A DNA stretch of 12,757 nt from DATILI01 sp035476635 (GTDB taxonomy: Bacteria; Pseudomonadota; Gammaproteobacteria; Burkholderiales; Burkholderiaceae_C). Below the pieces are notes generated by a model, which had not been told where the DNA came from, searched no databases, and worked only from the letters and a program-made list of their open reading frames with translations. A program made the position numbers and the translations under genes. The stretch lies in contig DATILI010000154.1 in the NCBI GenBank assembly GCA_035476635.1, positions 1 to 12,757 of the forward strand, in the 5' to 3' direction. Positions 1 to 7,178 of this stretch are shown one piece after another (the stretch's first letter is position 1; each line of letters opens with the position of its first letter).

Positions 1-254
1 CCGTCGGGCGCGGCGCGCTTGACTTCACCCAGCGCGATGCGGCCGCCGGCGCCGGGCTTGTTGTCCACGATCACGTTCTGGTTCAGCGAAACGCGCAGCT
101 TGTCGGCCAGCAGGCGCGCAATCACATCGGCGGAGCCGCCCGGCGGAAAGCCCACCAGGATCTTGACGGTGCGCTCTTGCGCGAACAGGGGCGAGCTGGT
201 CAGCGTGGCGGCGGCGGCCAACGCGGCCAGGGCAGTGAGTTGACGGCGTTTCAT
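1..254 (-). CDS. Bug/TctC-family tripartite tricarboxylate transporter substrate-binding protein (N-terminal part)
   Basis: This is the first 84 codons of a periplasmic solute receptor; the rest lies beyond the left edge. The start is the ATG read leftward from 254, six bases after a strong ribosome site (AAGGAG, complement of 261-266). The protein opens with a signal peptide: MKRR, a hydrophobic Ala/Leu run, then probable cleavage after SPLFA near residue 25. The mature part begins with the two hallmarks of the family, a VGFPPGGSADVIAR block (residues 34-47) and NKPGAGG (65-71). Bug proteins usually bind small carboxylates and either feed a TctAB-type permease or act as orphan receptors. No permease is visible here. 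It follows the aminotransferase gene on the same strand with a 38-base gap, so the two are probably co-transcribed. The ligand cannot be told from sequence. Family call is secure. Confidence 0.92.
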   Translation of the reverse strand, partial: MKRRQLTALAALAAAATLTSSPLFAQERTVKILVGFPPGGSADVIARLLADKLRVSLNQNVIVDNKPGAGGRIALGEVKRAAPD

Positions 255-292
255 GCTTGTCTCCTTGGGTCTTCAGGTCTGTCCAGAAATGC

Positions 293-1300
293 TCAGCGTG
301 TTCTGGCCGCCGCCGGCACATCGCGCAGCACCGCCAGCAGGTGCGCGTTCTGCTCGGGCAGGCCGACACTGATGCGCAGCCACTCGGGCAAGCCGTAGGG
401 GTCCAGGCGCGAGACCTCGATGCCTTGGGCCAGCAGCGCCGCATGCACCGCAGCCGCATCGCCAAAGTGCGCCAGCACGAAGTTGCCAGCCGAGGGCAGT
501 ACGCGCCAACCCATGCCGCGCAAGCCGGCTTCGAGCTGGCTGCGGCCGGCCGTGTTCATCGCATACGTGCGGGCCAGGTAGTCGGAGTCGGCCAGGGCGG
601 CGATCGCGGCCGCCTGGGCCGGCGTCGTCACGTTGAAGCGCGGCCTGCGCGCGTTGAGCTTTGCCGTCAGGGCCGCTTGCGCCACGCCATAGCCGATACG
701 CAAGCCGGCCAGGCCGTAGGCCTTGGAAAAAGTGCGCGCGACGACCAGGTTGGCAAAGCGGTGCACCCAGTCCATGCTGCTGTAGCGCTGCGCCGGCGCC
801 AGGTACTCGGTGTAGGCCTCGTCCAGCAGCACCGTCACGCCAGCGGGGACCTGCTCCAAAAAGGCCAGCAGGCGCGGCGCTTCGATGAAGTTGCCGGTCG
901 GGTTGTTGGGATTGGCCACGAAGACGAGGCGGGTGTCGTCGGTGATGGCGGCCAGCATCGCATCCAGGTCATGGCCGAAGTCGTCGCGCGCCGGCACCAC
1001 CACCGCGCGCGCATGGGCGTGCGCCGTGGCCTGCCCATAGACGATGAAGCCGTATTGCGAATAGACCACCACCTGGCCCGGCTGCACGCAGACCTGCGCG
1101 GCAAGGTCCAGGATTTCGCTGGACCCGCTGCCCAGGGTCAACCAGGCGGCGGGCACATCCAGCCGGGCGGCCAGCGCCCGCTTCAGTGCGGTGCCATTGG
1201 CATCGGGGTAGTTGCCGGCGCCTTGCAACGCGGCGGCTACCGCCTGTTGCGCGGATGCGGGCATGCCCAACGGGTTTTCATTGGAGGCAAGAAGAATCAT
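293..1300 (-). CDS. HisC-type class I/II PLP-dependent aminotransferase
   Basis: A fold-type I aminotransferase of 335 residues in the histidinol-phosphate aminotransferase family. Visible motifs in order: SNENPLG (6-12), NYPD (30-33, the substrate/PLP tyrosine region), NPNNPTG (130-136), DEAYTEY (160-166, PLP-ring aspartate), TFSKAYGLAGLRIGY with the PLP lysine K193, and LRISVG with the carboxylate-binding arginine R309. The catalytic set is complete. The N-terminus is short: the protein begins about six residues before SNENPLG, whereas full HisC proteins carry some 20-30 residues before it. An in-frame stop only ten codons upstream (complement of 1328-1330) leaves no room to extend, and no good ribosome site precedes the ATG. 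There are no histidine genes nearby, and the downstream partner is a Bug receptor, so it may be a paralogue acting on another amino acid. True substrate unknown. Confidence 0.88.
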   Translation of the reverse strand: MILLASNENPLGMPASAQQAVAAALQGAGNYPDANGTALKRALAARLDVPAAWLTLGSGSSEILDLAAQVCVQPGQVVVYSQYGFIVYGQATAHAHARAVVVPARDDFGHDLDAMLAAITDDTRLVFVANPNNPTGNFIEAPRLLAFLEQVPAGVTVLLDEAYTEYLAPAQRYSSMDWVHRFANLVVARTFSKAYGLAGLRIGYGVAQAALTAKLNARRPRFNVTTPAQAAAIAALADSDYLARTYAMNTAGRSQLEAGLRGMGWRVLPSAGNFVLAHFGDAAAVHAALLAQGIEVSRLDPYGLPEWLRISVGLPEQNAHLLAVLRDVPAAARTR

Positions 1301-1329
1301 GAGAAGGCGGCCTGCTTGAAGCGCAAATC

Positions 1330-1345
1330 ATTTAACACATTAAAT
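1330..1345. promoter_or_regulatory. 6+6 inverted repeat, possible operator
   Basis: ATTTAA at 1330-1335 and TTAAAT at 1340-1345 form a perfect inverted repeat around CACA. It lies about 30 bases upstream of the aminotransferase ATG, inside the predicted leader of that unit. A repressor site is possible. The AT-richness makes a chance palindrome a real alternative. Confidence 0.3.
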
Positions 1346-1428
1346 ATACCGAACCTCGCTTGTTTCCGGCATCCGTACCTACCCTTTGTGGGCTGGTCCT
1401 CGCAGTGAGTGCTTGATTGCATTCGTTT

Positions 1429-1459
1429 TTGTCAGGGATAAATAGCACTTAACTATATT
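1429..1459 (+). promoter_or_regulatory. Candidate sigma-70 promoter for the dehalogenase-glcB unit
   Basis: TTGTCA at 1429-1434 (5/6 match to the -35 consensus) and TATATT at 1454-1459 (5/6 match to the -10), separated by a long 19-base spacer, in the only AT-rich stretch of the neighbourhood. Transcription would begin near 1466, about 28 bases before the dehalogenase ATG. Another pairing, TTGATT 1413-1418 with GATAAA 1437-1442, is weaker. Prediction from sequence only. Confidence 0.4.
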
Positions 1460-1479
1460 AATAATCAAGAAAGTATCAA
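1452..1479 (-). promoter_or_regulatory. Candidate sigma-70 promoter for the aminotransferase-Bug unit
   Basis: Read on the minus strand: TTGATA (complement of 1474-1479, 5/6) and TATAGT (complement of 1452-1457, 5/6) with a 16-base spacer. It would start transcription near 1445, giving a leader of about 145 bases. Its -10 box overlaps the -10 of the opposing plus-strand candidate, so the two promoters could not be open at once. Confidence 0.4.
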
Positions 1480-1493
1480 ATAAAGTACGGGGC

Positions 1494-2195
1494 ATGGAAA
1501 AGCCCCGTGCGGTCTTGTTTGATGCCTATGGCACGCTGTTCGACGTGTACAGCGTGGGCCTGCGCGCCGAGCAACTTTTTCCCGGCCACGGCCAGCTCTT
1601 GGGCGTGCTGTGGCGCGACAAGCAGATCGAATACACGCGGCTCGTCACCACCAGCAATGGCGGTGCGCATTACCAGCCCTTCTGGAAGTTGACGCGCGCC
1701 GCCCTGGTCTTCTCCATCAAGAAGATCGTGCCCGGCGCCCTGGCCAACTGGGGCGAAGGCGAGTTCGATGCCAAGGCCGATCAGCTGATGAACCAGTACC
1801 GGCACCTGAGCGCCTTTCCAGAAAACCGCGAAGTGCTGCAGGCCCTGAAAGCCAAAGGCGTGGTCACCGGCATCCTGAGCAACGGCGACCCGGAAATGCT
1901 GGGCATTGCCGTGCGCAGCGCGGGCCTGGACGACCTGCTGGACCATGTGCTGAGCGTGGACACCATCCGCAAATACAAGACCCATCCCGATGCCTACGCG
2001 CTCGGGCCGCAAGCGACGGGCCTGGAGCCCAAGCAGATTGCCTTTGTCAGCTGCAACGGCTGGGACGCGCTGGCCGCCACCTGGTATGGATTTCGCACGC
2101 TGTGGGTCAACCGCACCCAGCAGCCGTTTGAAGAACTCGGCACGCAGCCCACGCGCACCGGCACGAGCCTGCGCGACGTGCTCGCATTTTTCTGA
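1494..2195 (+). CDS. Type II (S)-2-haloacid dehalogenase, HAD superfamily
   Basis: A 233-residue cytoplasmic HAD hydrolase of the L-2-haloacid dehalogenase class, which replaces the halogen of short 2-haloacids with hydroxyl through an aspartyl ester (chloroacetate to glycolate; (S)-2-chloropropionate to (R)-lactate). The residue set known from Pseudomonas L-DEX is present: nucleophile D10 and T14 in FDAYGTLFD, halide-binding R41, S129-N130 in ILSNGD, K162 in KYKTHPDAY with Y168, and S186, N188 and D191 in FVSCNGWD. D10 and R41 keep the exact numbering of L-DEX, which supports this start even though the ribosome site is weak. Length is normal for the class. The gene is followed after 37 bases by malate synthase G in the same direction. 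Many such homologues have poor or unknown natural substrates, so actual dehalogenation here is inferred. Confidence 0.92.
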   Translation: MEKPRAVLFDAYGTLFDVYSVGLRAEQLFPGHGQLLGVLWRDKQIEYTRLVTTSNGGAHYQPFWKLTRAALVFSIKKIVPGALANWGEGEFDAKADQLMNQYRHLSAFPENREVLQALKAKGVVTGILSNGDPEMLGIAVRSAGLDDLLDHVLSVDTIRKYKTHPDAYALGPQATGLEPKQIAFVSCNGWDALAATWYGFRTLWVNRTQQPFEELGTQPTRTGTSLRDVLAFF

Positions 2196-2220
2196 TTTGA
2201 TGAATTTGTAGTTTGATTTC

Positions 2221-2226
2221 AAGGAG
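2221..2226 (+). promoter_or_regulatory. Ribosome binding site of glcB
   Basis: AAGGAG six bases before the ATG at 2233. A near-consensus site that fixes the glcB start and contrasts with the weak site of the dehalogenase just upstream, suggesting that malate synthase is translated more strongly than its neighbour. Confidence 0.8.
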
Positions 2227-2232
2227 AGCCCC

Positions 2233-4425
2233 ATGACCGCACGCACCACTTCACACCGCCTCCAGGTGGCCACCGAGCTTTACCGTTTCATCGAGGACAA
2301 GGTCTTGCCCGGCACCGGCGTTGATGCGCCCAGGTTCTGGCAGGGCTTTGACGCCATCGTCGCCGACCTGGCGCCCAAGAACGTCGCCCTGCTGGCCGAG
2401 CGCGACCGCCTGCAGACCGAACTGGACACCTGGCACAAGGCCAACCCGGGCCCGATCCAGGACATGGTTGCCTACCGCGCCTTCCTCGAAAAAATCGGCT
2501 ACCTGGTGCCGCCGCCGGCGAATGCCAAGGCCACGACCAGCAACGTCGATGCCGAGCTCGCGCTGCAAGCCGGCCCGCAGCTGGTGGTGCCTATCCTGAA
2601 CGCGCGCTACGCCCTGAATGCCGCCAATGCGCGCTGGGGCTCGCTGTATGACGCGCTGTACGGCACCGATGCGATTGCCGAGGCGGGCGGCGCGGAAAAG
2701 GGCAAGGGCTACAACCCGGTGCGCGGCGCCAAGGTCATTGAATTCGCGCGCAACTTCCTCGACCAGTCCGCGCCTCTCGCGAACGGCTCGCACAAGGACG
2801 CGACCGGCTACCAGGTCGAAGGCGGCCAGCTCGTCGTCGCCACCGGGAGCGGCAGCACCGGATTGAAGGATGCGGCACAGTTCATCGGCTACCAGGGCGA
2901 CGCGGCCGCGCCTTCGTCCGTGCTGCTGCAGCACAACGGCATCCACATCGACATCCAGATCGACCGCAGCACCGCCATCGGCAAGAGCGATGCGGCCGGC
3001 GTCAGCGACCTGGTGCTGGAGGCCGCGCTGTCCACCATCCTCGACCTGGAGGACTCGGTGGCCGTGGTCGATGCACAAGACAAGGTGCTGGCTTACTCCA
3101 ACTGGCTCGGCATCCTGCAAGCCACATTGACCGAGGAAGTCGCCAAGGGCGGCAAGACCTTCACGCGCGGGCTCAACGCCGATCGCCAATACAAGGGCGC
3201 CAAGGGCGGCGAAGTCACCCTGCACGGCCGCTCGCTGATGTTCGTGCGCAACGTCGGCCACCTGATGACCAACCCGGCCATTCTTTATGAGGGCGGCAAG
3301 GAGATTCCAGAAGGCATCATGGACGCGGTCATCACCACGACGATTGCCATCCACGACCTCAAGCGCAAGGGCCAGAGCGGCATCAAGAACTCGCGCACCG
3401 GCAGCGTCTACATCGTCAAACCCAAGATGCACGGCCCGAAGGAAGTGGCGTTTGCCTCCGAGCTGTTCAGCCGCGTCGAAGCGCTGCTGGGCCTGCCCGA
3501 GAACACCGTCAAGCTCGGCATCATGGACGAAGAGCGCCGCACCAGCGTCAACCTGAAAGCCTGCATCGAAGCCGCTGCATCGCGCGTGGCCTTCATCAAC
3601 ACCGGCTTTCTGGACCGCACCGGCGATGAGATGCACACCGCCATGCAGGCCGGCCCGATGTTCCGCAAGGGCGACATGAAGACCAGCGCCTGGATCGGCG
3701 CCTATGAGAAGAACAACGTGCTGGTGGGCCTGTCGTGCGGACTGCGCGGCAAGGCGCAGATCGGCAAGGGCATGTGGGCCATGCCCGACCTGATGGCCGC
3801 GATGCTCGAGCAGAAAATCGCCCACCCCAAGGCCGGTGCCAACACCGCCTGGGTGCCCTCGCCCACCGCCGCCACGCTGCATGCGCTGCACTACCACCAG
3901 GTCAGCGTGGCCCAGGTACAGCAGGAGCTGGAGCAGACCAATGCCGACACCGAGCGCGAGAACATCCTGGCCAACCTGCTGCAAATTCCCGTGGTCACGC
4001 AAGACAAGTGGACCGATGCCGAAAAGCAGCAGGAGCTGGACAACAACGCGCAGGGCATCCTGGGCTACGTGGTGCGCTGGATCGACCAGGGTGTGGGCTG
4101 CTCCAAGGTGCCTGACATCCACAACGTCGGCCTGATGGAAGACCGCGCCACCTTGCGCATCTCCAGCCAGCACATCGCCAACTGGTTGCAGCACGGCGTG
4201 GTCAGCGAGACCCAGGTGCGCCAGACTTTCGAGCGCATGGCCGCCGTGGTCGACGGCCAGAACGCCGGCGACCCGCTGTACCAGCCCATGGCCGGCCGCT
4301 TCGAAGCGTCCGCCGCCTACAAGGCCGCCTGCGATCTGGTGTTCAAGGGCCTGCAGCAGCCAAGTGGCTACACCGAGCCGCTGCTGCATGCGTGGCGCTT
4401 GAAGGTGAAGGCTGGGACGGCCTGA
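2233..4425 (+). CDS. glcB: Malate synthase G
   Basis: Malate synthase of the monomeric G class (730 residues; E. coli GlcB has 723), which condenses glyoxylate and acetyl-CoA into malate. The TIM-barrel active site is intact. R339 in RSLMFVRNVGHL corresponds to E. coli R338. E433 in MDEERRTSVNL and D461 in FLDRTGDEMHT correspond to the Mg ligands E427 and D455. C623 in GVGCSKVP corresponds to C617, and D637 in MEDRATLRIS corresponds to the catalytic base D631. Several other family blocks are present, such as FTRGLNADRQY and GMWAMPDLMAAM. The start is set by AAGGAG six bases upstream. It is the second gene of a probable two-gene operon and is closed by an intrinsic terminator 20 bases after the stop. 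In many bacteria glcB serves growth on glycolate or C2 compounds; the preceding haloacid dehalogenase fits that role. No truncation or odd residue seen. Confidence 0.98.
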   Translation: MTARTTSHRLQVATELYRFIEDKVLPGTGVDAPRFWQGFDAIVADLAPKNVALLAERDRLQTELDTWHKANPGPIQDMVAYRAFLEKIGYLVPPPANAKATTSNVDAELALQAGPQLVVPILNARYALNAANARWGSLYDALYGTDAIAEAGGAEKGKGYNPVRGAKVIEFARNFLDQSAPLANGSHKDATGYQVEGGQLVVATGSGSTGLKDAAQFIGYQGDAAAPSSVLLQHNGIHIDIQIDRSTAIGKSDAAGVSDLVLEAALSTILDLEDSVAVVDAQDKVLAYSNWLGILQATLTEEVAKGGKTFTRGLNADRQYKGAKGGEVTLHGRSLMFVRNVGHLMTNPAILYEGGKEIPEGIMDAVITTTIAIHDLKRKGQSGIKNSRTGSVYIVKPKMHGPKEVAFASELFSRVEALLGLPENTVKLGIMDEERRTSVNLKACIEAAASRVAFINTGFLDRTGDEMHTAMQAGPMFRKGDMKTSAWIGAYEKNNVLVGLSCGLRGKAQIGKGMWAMPDLMAAMLEQKIAHPKAGANTAWVPSPTAATLHALHYHQVSVAQVQQELEQTNADTERENILANLLQIPVVTQDKWTDAEKQQELDNNAQGILGYVVRWIDQGVGCSKVPDIHNVGLMEDRATLRISSQHIANWLQHGVVSETQVRQTFERMAAVVDGQNAGDPLYQPMAGRFEASAAYKAACDLVFKGLQQPSGYTEPLLHAWRLKVKAGTA

Positions 4426-4445
4426 GAATTGCCGCAAGAAAAACG

Positions 4446-4467
4446 GGCACCTGCGGGTGCCTTTTTT
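4446..4467 (+). terminator. Rho-independent terminator after glcB
   Basis: Perfect 6-base-pair stem GGCACC (4446-4451) and GGTGCC (4456-4461) around a TGCG loop, directly followed by six T (4462-4467). It begins 20 bases after the glcB stop and ends the dehalogenase-glcB transcript. Confidence 0.93.
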
Positions 4468-4517
4468 CTGGATGGGTGCTGAGGCATGATGGAGTGCGGG
4501 GGCGGTCCTTAGTGCTT

Positions 4518-4544
4518 CGGTAAAAACGGTAACAATTTATTACC
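4518..4544. promoter_or_regulatory. Tandem repeat plus near-palindrome upstream of the DUF1631 gene
   Basis: CGGTAAAAA (4518-4526) and CGGTAACAA (4527-4535) are adjacent 9-base direct repeats. The second overlaps a 17-base near-palindrome, GGTAA (4528-4532) to TTACC (4540-4544). This is the only AT-rich patch between the glcB terminator and the DUF1631 gene and may be an operator or UP-like element. A TACACT at 4637-4642 further down could be a -10 box, but no matching -35 is evident. Function is inferred. Confidence 0.3.
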
Positions 4545-4662
4545 AACCGACCCTCTGTCGCCACCATCACACCGCCCATCACTCAAAGACCCAAGGCCAT
4601 TGCCCGTGCGGCGCGGCGCGGGCTGTCCGGCGCCCTTACACTTCATGCCTACTTCGTTCACC

Positions 4663-7167
4663 ATGGCATCGCAATCCGCCATTCTTCAGCAATGTTTTCA
4701 GGAAGCTGCCGCTGCGTCCAAGGGCGCGCTGGAGCATTGCGTCGACCATGCCGTCGCCATCCTGCAGGAGGCTGAACCCAAGAGCATGAAGATGGCCGAG
4801 CGCGACGAGCTCGGCACCGCCTGGCGCGAGTTGCTCAAGCACAAGGCCGACTGGTACGCGCAATACCCGCGGGAACTGCTCGTGGCCTTCAAGGCGGCTG
4901 CCGCAGCGGCGGCCAGGGAGCCGAGCCAGTTGCAGCCGGCATCCGCCAGCCCCAAGCAGCGGCCCGATGTGCTGAGCCTGGTCGATGACACCCAGCTCAC
5001 CGAGGCAATCGAGTCTTCAAGGCTCTTGCAACGCATCGTGCCGATGGTGGAGCAGCCCCTGTCGGAGCTGGACGCGCTGATGAGCTCGGTGCAGGGCCTG
5101 CCCACCGTTTCCCCCGAACTCAACCCCTTGCGCCCCGACGTCTTCGCGCAGACGCTGCGCCTGCTGATGACGGCAGCGCGCGCCGAGCCGGCCAGCGTTT
5201 CGCTGTGGTTCAAGCACATGGCTGAGCCCCTGGGCCGCGAGCTCAAGGGCATCTACGAAAAACAGCTGCAATTGCTGGCGCGCGCCAAGGTGCAGGCCGC
5301 CGGCTATCGCGTGCTGCAGTCGCCCAGCGGGGCAAGCGCTCCCGGCAAACCCAGCGCCAGTGGCCAAGGCAGTGGCCAGGGTGGCGGCCAGGGCAGCGGC
5401 GCTTCGGGCTGGGGTTCGGTTTCGGGCGGGCTGCATCCGGCCGGCGGGCCCCAAAGCGGGCATGGCGGGCTGCCCAGCCACGCCTCCGAAGAGCAATCGA
5501 TGCAGTACGCCGACCTCTCGGGTGTCGAGATCGGCGATGCGCTGTTCCAGGACTTTCTTTTTCATGGTGGCGCCAATTCGCACCAGAAGCTGGCGCCAAG
5601 TTTCTATGCCGCCGTCGAGGAAGAACTCGCCGCTCTAAGAGACAGCCCCGAGGAGCCGGAGGACGAGCCGCCCCAGGAAATACCGCCGCCGCACTACCAG
5701 GCCATGCCGGTGGTCGACCGGCCGCAGCGTTTTGTCGACGTGCTCAGCCAGCTCAGTTCCAAAGTCTGGGGCGCCTATTCGAGCGCGGTGGGCCGCTCCA
5801 TCGTCCGCACCGAGCTCAAGAAAGATGCAACCCAGGTCGGCCAGGTGCTCGGCCTGGAGGTGGTGCGCAAGGTGGTCAACCAGGTCGCGCAAGACCCGCG
5901 CCTGCTGGTGCCGGTGCGCGAAGCCATCGTGGCACTGGAGCCCTCCTTGCTGCGCCTGGCCATGGTGGACCCGCGCTTCCTGAGCGACGAGCGGCACCCC
6001 GGGCGCCGCCTGATCGAGGGCGTGGCGCAGCGCAGCTTCAAATACAACGACGAGTTCAGCGAGGAGTTCGGCACCTTCTTCGAGCCGGTGGCCGAATCCT
6101 TCAACACCCTCAACAAGTTGACGGTGGAGAATCCGCAGCCTTTCGGCGATGTGCTGACCGAGCTGGAAACCTCCTGGACCGAGCAGGACCAGGGCGAGGA
6201 GGGCCAGCGCGAAGGCCTGATGCAGACCCTGCGCGTGGCCGAGCAGCGCCAGGCCCAGGCCGACCAGATTGCCTATGACTTCAGCCTGCGCTCCGATCTG
6301 GAGCAGGCGCCGGCGGTGGTGCTGGATTTCCTGTTCGGCCCGTGGGCGCTGGTCATGGCCAACGCGCGCATGAAGGAGCCGAACCAGCTCGACCCGGGCG
6401 GCTTCGGCGCCGTCGTGTCCGACCTGTTGTGGAGCGTCAAGCTTGGCCAGACGCTCAACGAGCCGGCCAAGCTGATCGCCATGATCCCCGGCCTGCTGGG
6501 CAAGCTGCGCACCGGCCTCGCATCACTGGGGCAGACGCCCAAGGAAAGCCAGGCCTTCTTCGAGGCGCTGATGAAGCTGCACCAGCCGGTACTGGAACTG
6601 CGCCGCCTGCGCAGCCAGCGCGATGCTTCGGAGTCGGCGCCGATGCCGCTGGACATTCCGCTACCCGACATTCCGCCCGCCACGCTGGAGCAGCGTACGC
6701 CCAAGGCATCCAGGCAACTCTGGCTTGGCCCGAAGGAGCAGAACGCGGCCGGCTTCGAAGACATCGTGCCGTCCGACCGCGGCGAACTCACGGCAACGCC
6801 AGCTGATTCGGCCACAGTTCCGCTGGAACTGCCGCAAAGCGCCGAAGAGGCACAACAAGCGGAAGACGACGGCAGCGCCCTGAGCCCTGCGCAAATCCTG
6901 CTCGGCTTGCGCGAAGGCAGCTGGGTCGATCTCTATTCCAAGGAGCGCTGGCTGCGCGCCCAGTTGATCTGGGCCAGCACCAAGGGCACTTTGTTCATGT
7001 TCGTGAGCCACGGCGGCCAGCCGCATTCCATGACCAAGCGCAGTTGCGAAAAGCTGATCCGGGACCGCTTCCTGCGCCCCGTCGACATGCAGGACGTGGT
7101 GGCCCATGCTCTGGACGCGTTGGCCCAGGAAAAGGCCGCTGCATCACAGCCTGCCGCGCTCGCTTAA
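4663..7167 (+). CDS. DUF1631 family protein, function unknown
   Basis: A long (834-residue) soluble protein without signal peptide or membrane segments. I recognise it as DUF1631 mainly from the C-terminal block at about residues 748-809: GLREGSWVDLY, then LIWASTKGTLFMF, SHGGQPHSMTKR and FLRPVDM. This family is common in Burkholderiales and Xanthomonadales and has no established function. The N-terminal part is helical and rich in Leu and Glu. Around residues 222-270 is a Ser/Gly/Gln linker, with an acidic Pro/Glu stretch near 327-343, then a long conserved middle region. The start is uncertain. The frame is open from a TTG at 4600, with ATGs at 4645 and 4663, and none has a clear ribosome site. 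I prefer 4663 because the residues between 4600 and 4645 look like translated intergenic DNA. The gene stands alone and converges on the regulator gene with an 11-base gap. Confidence 0.82.
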   Translation: MASQSAILQQCFQEAAAASKGALEHCVDHAVAILQEAEPKSMKMAERDELGTAWRELLKHKADWYAQYPRELLVAFKAAAAAAAREPSQLQPASASPKQRPDVLSLVDDTQLTEAIESSRLLQRIVPMVEQPLSELDALMSSVQGLPTVSPELNPLRPDVFAQTLRLLMTAARAEPASVSLWFKHMAEPLGRELKGIYEKQLQLLARAKVQAAGYRVLQSPSGASAPGKPSASGQGSGQGGGQGSGASGWGSVSGGLHPAGGPQSGHGGLPSHASEEQSMQYADLSGVEIGDALFQDFLFHGGANSHQKLAPSFYAAVEEELAALRDSPEEPEDEPPQEIPPPHYQAMPVVDRPQRFVDVLSQLSSKVWGAYSSAVGRSIVRTELKKDATQVGQVLGLEVVRKVVNQVAQDPRLLVPVREAIVALEPSLLRLAMVDPRFLSDERHPGRRLIEGVAQRSFKYNDEFSEEFGTFFEPVAESFNTLNKLTVENPQPFGDVLTELETSWTEQDQGEEGQREGLMQTLRVAEQRQAQADQIAYDFSLRSDLEQAPAVVLDFLFGPWALVMANARMKEPNQLDPGGFGAVVSDLLWSVKLGQTLNEPAKLIAMIPGLLGKLRTGLASLGQTPKESQAFFEALMKLHQPVLELRRLRSQRDASESAPMPLDIPLPDIPPATLEQRTPKASRQLWLGPKEQNAAGFEDIVPSDRGELTATPADSATVPLELPQSAEEAQQAEDDGSALSPAQILLGLREGSWVDLYSKERWLRAQLIWASTKGTLFMFVSHGGQPHSMTKRSCEKLIRDRFLRPVDMQDVVAHALDALAQEKAAASQPAALA
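5359..5400 (+). repeat. 12-base tandem repeat encoding Ser/Gly-Gly-Gln-Gly
   Basis: Three and a half copies of a 12-base unit (AGTGGCCAAGGC and variants) encode SGQG-SGQG-GGQG-SG inside the flexible linker of the DUF1631 protein. Unit length is a multiple of three, so copy-number change would lengthen or shorten the linker without a frameshift. Confidence 0.75.
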
Positions 7168-7178
7168 AAAAAGCAATC

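Noticed and set aside
257..1408. Plus-strand frame of 383 codons over the aminotransferase
   Set aside because: The minus strand has the full set of PLP aminotransferase motifs; the plus frame is Arg/Gly/Gln-rich shadow.
2251..4437. Minus-strand frame of 728 codons opposite glcB
   Set aside because: The opposite strand encodes an unmistakable malate synthase G. The antisense product resembles no family and has no ribosome site.
4600..4662. TTG at 4600 as start of the DUF1631 protein
   Set aside because: The added residues are Arg/Gly/Pro/Cys-rich and look like translated intergenic DNA. A nearby AAGG is too close to the TTG to be convincing.
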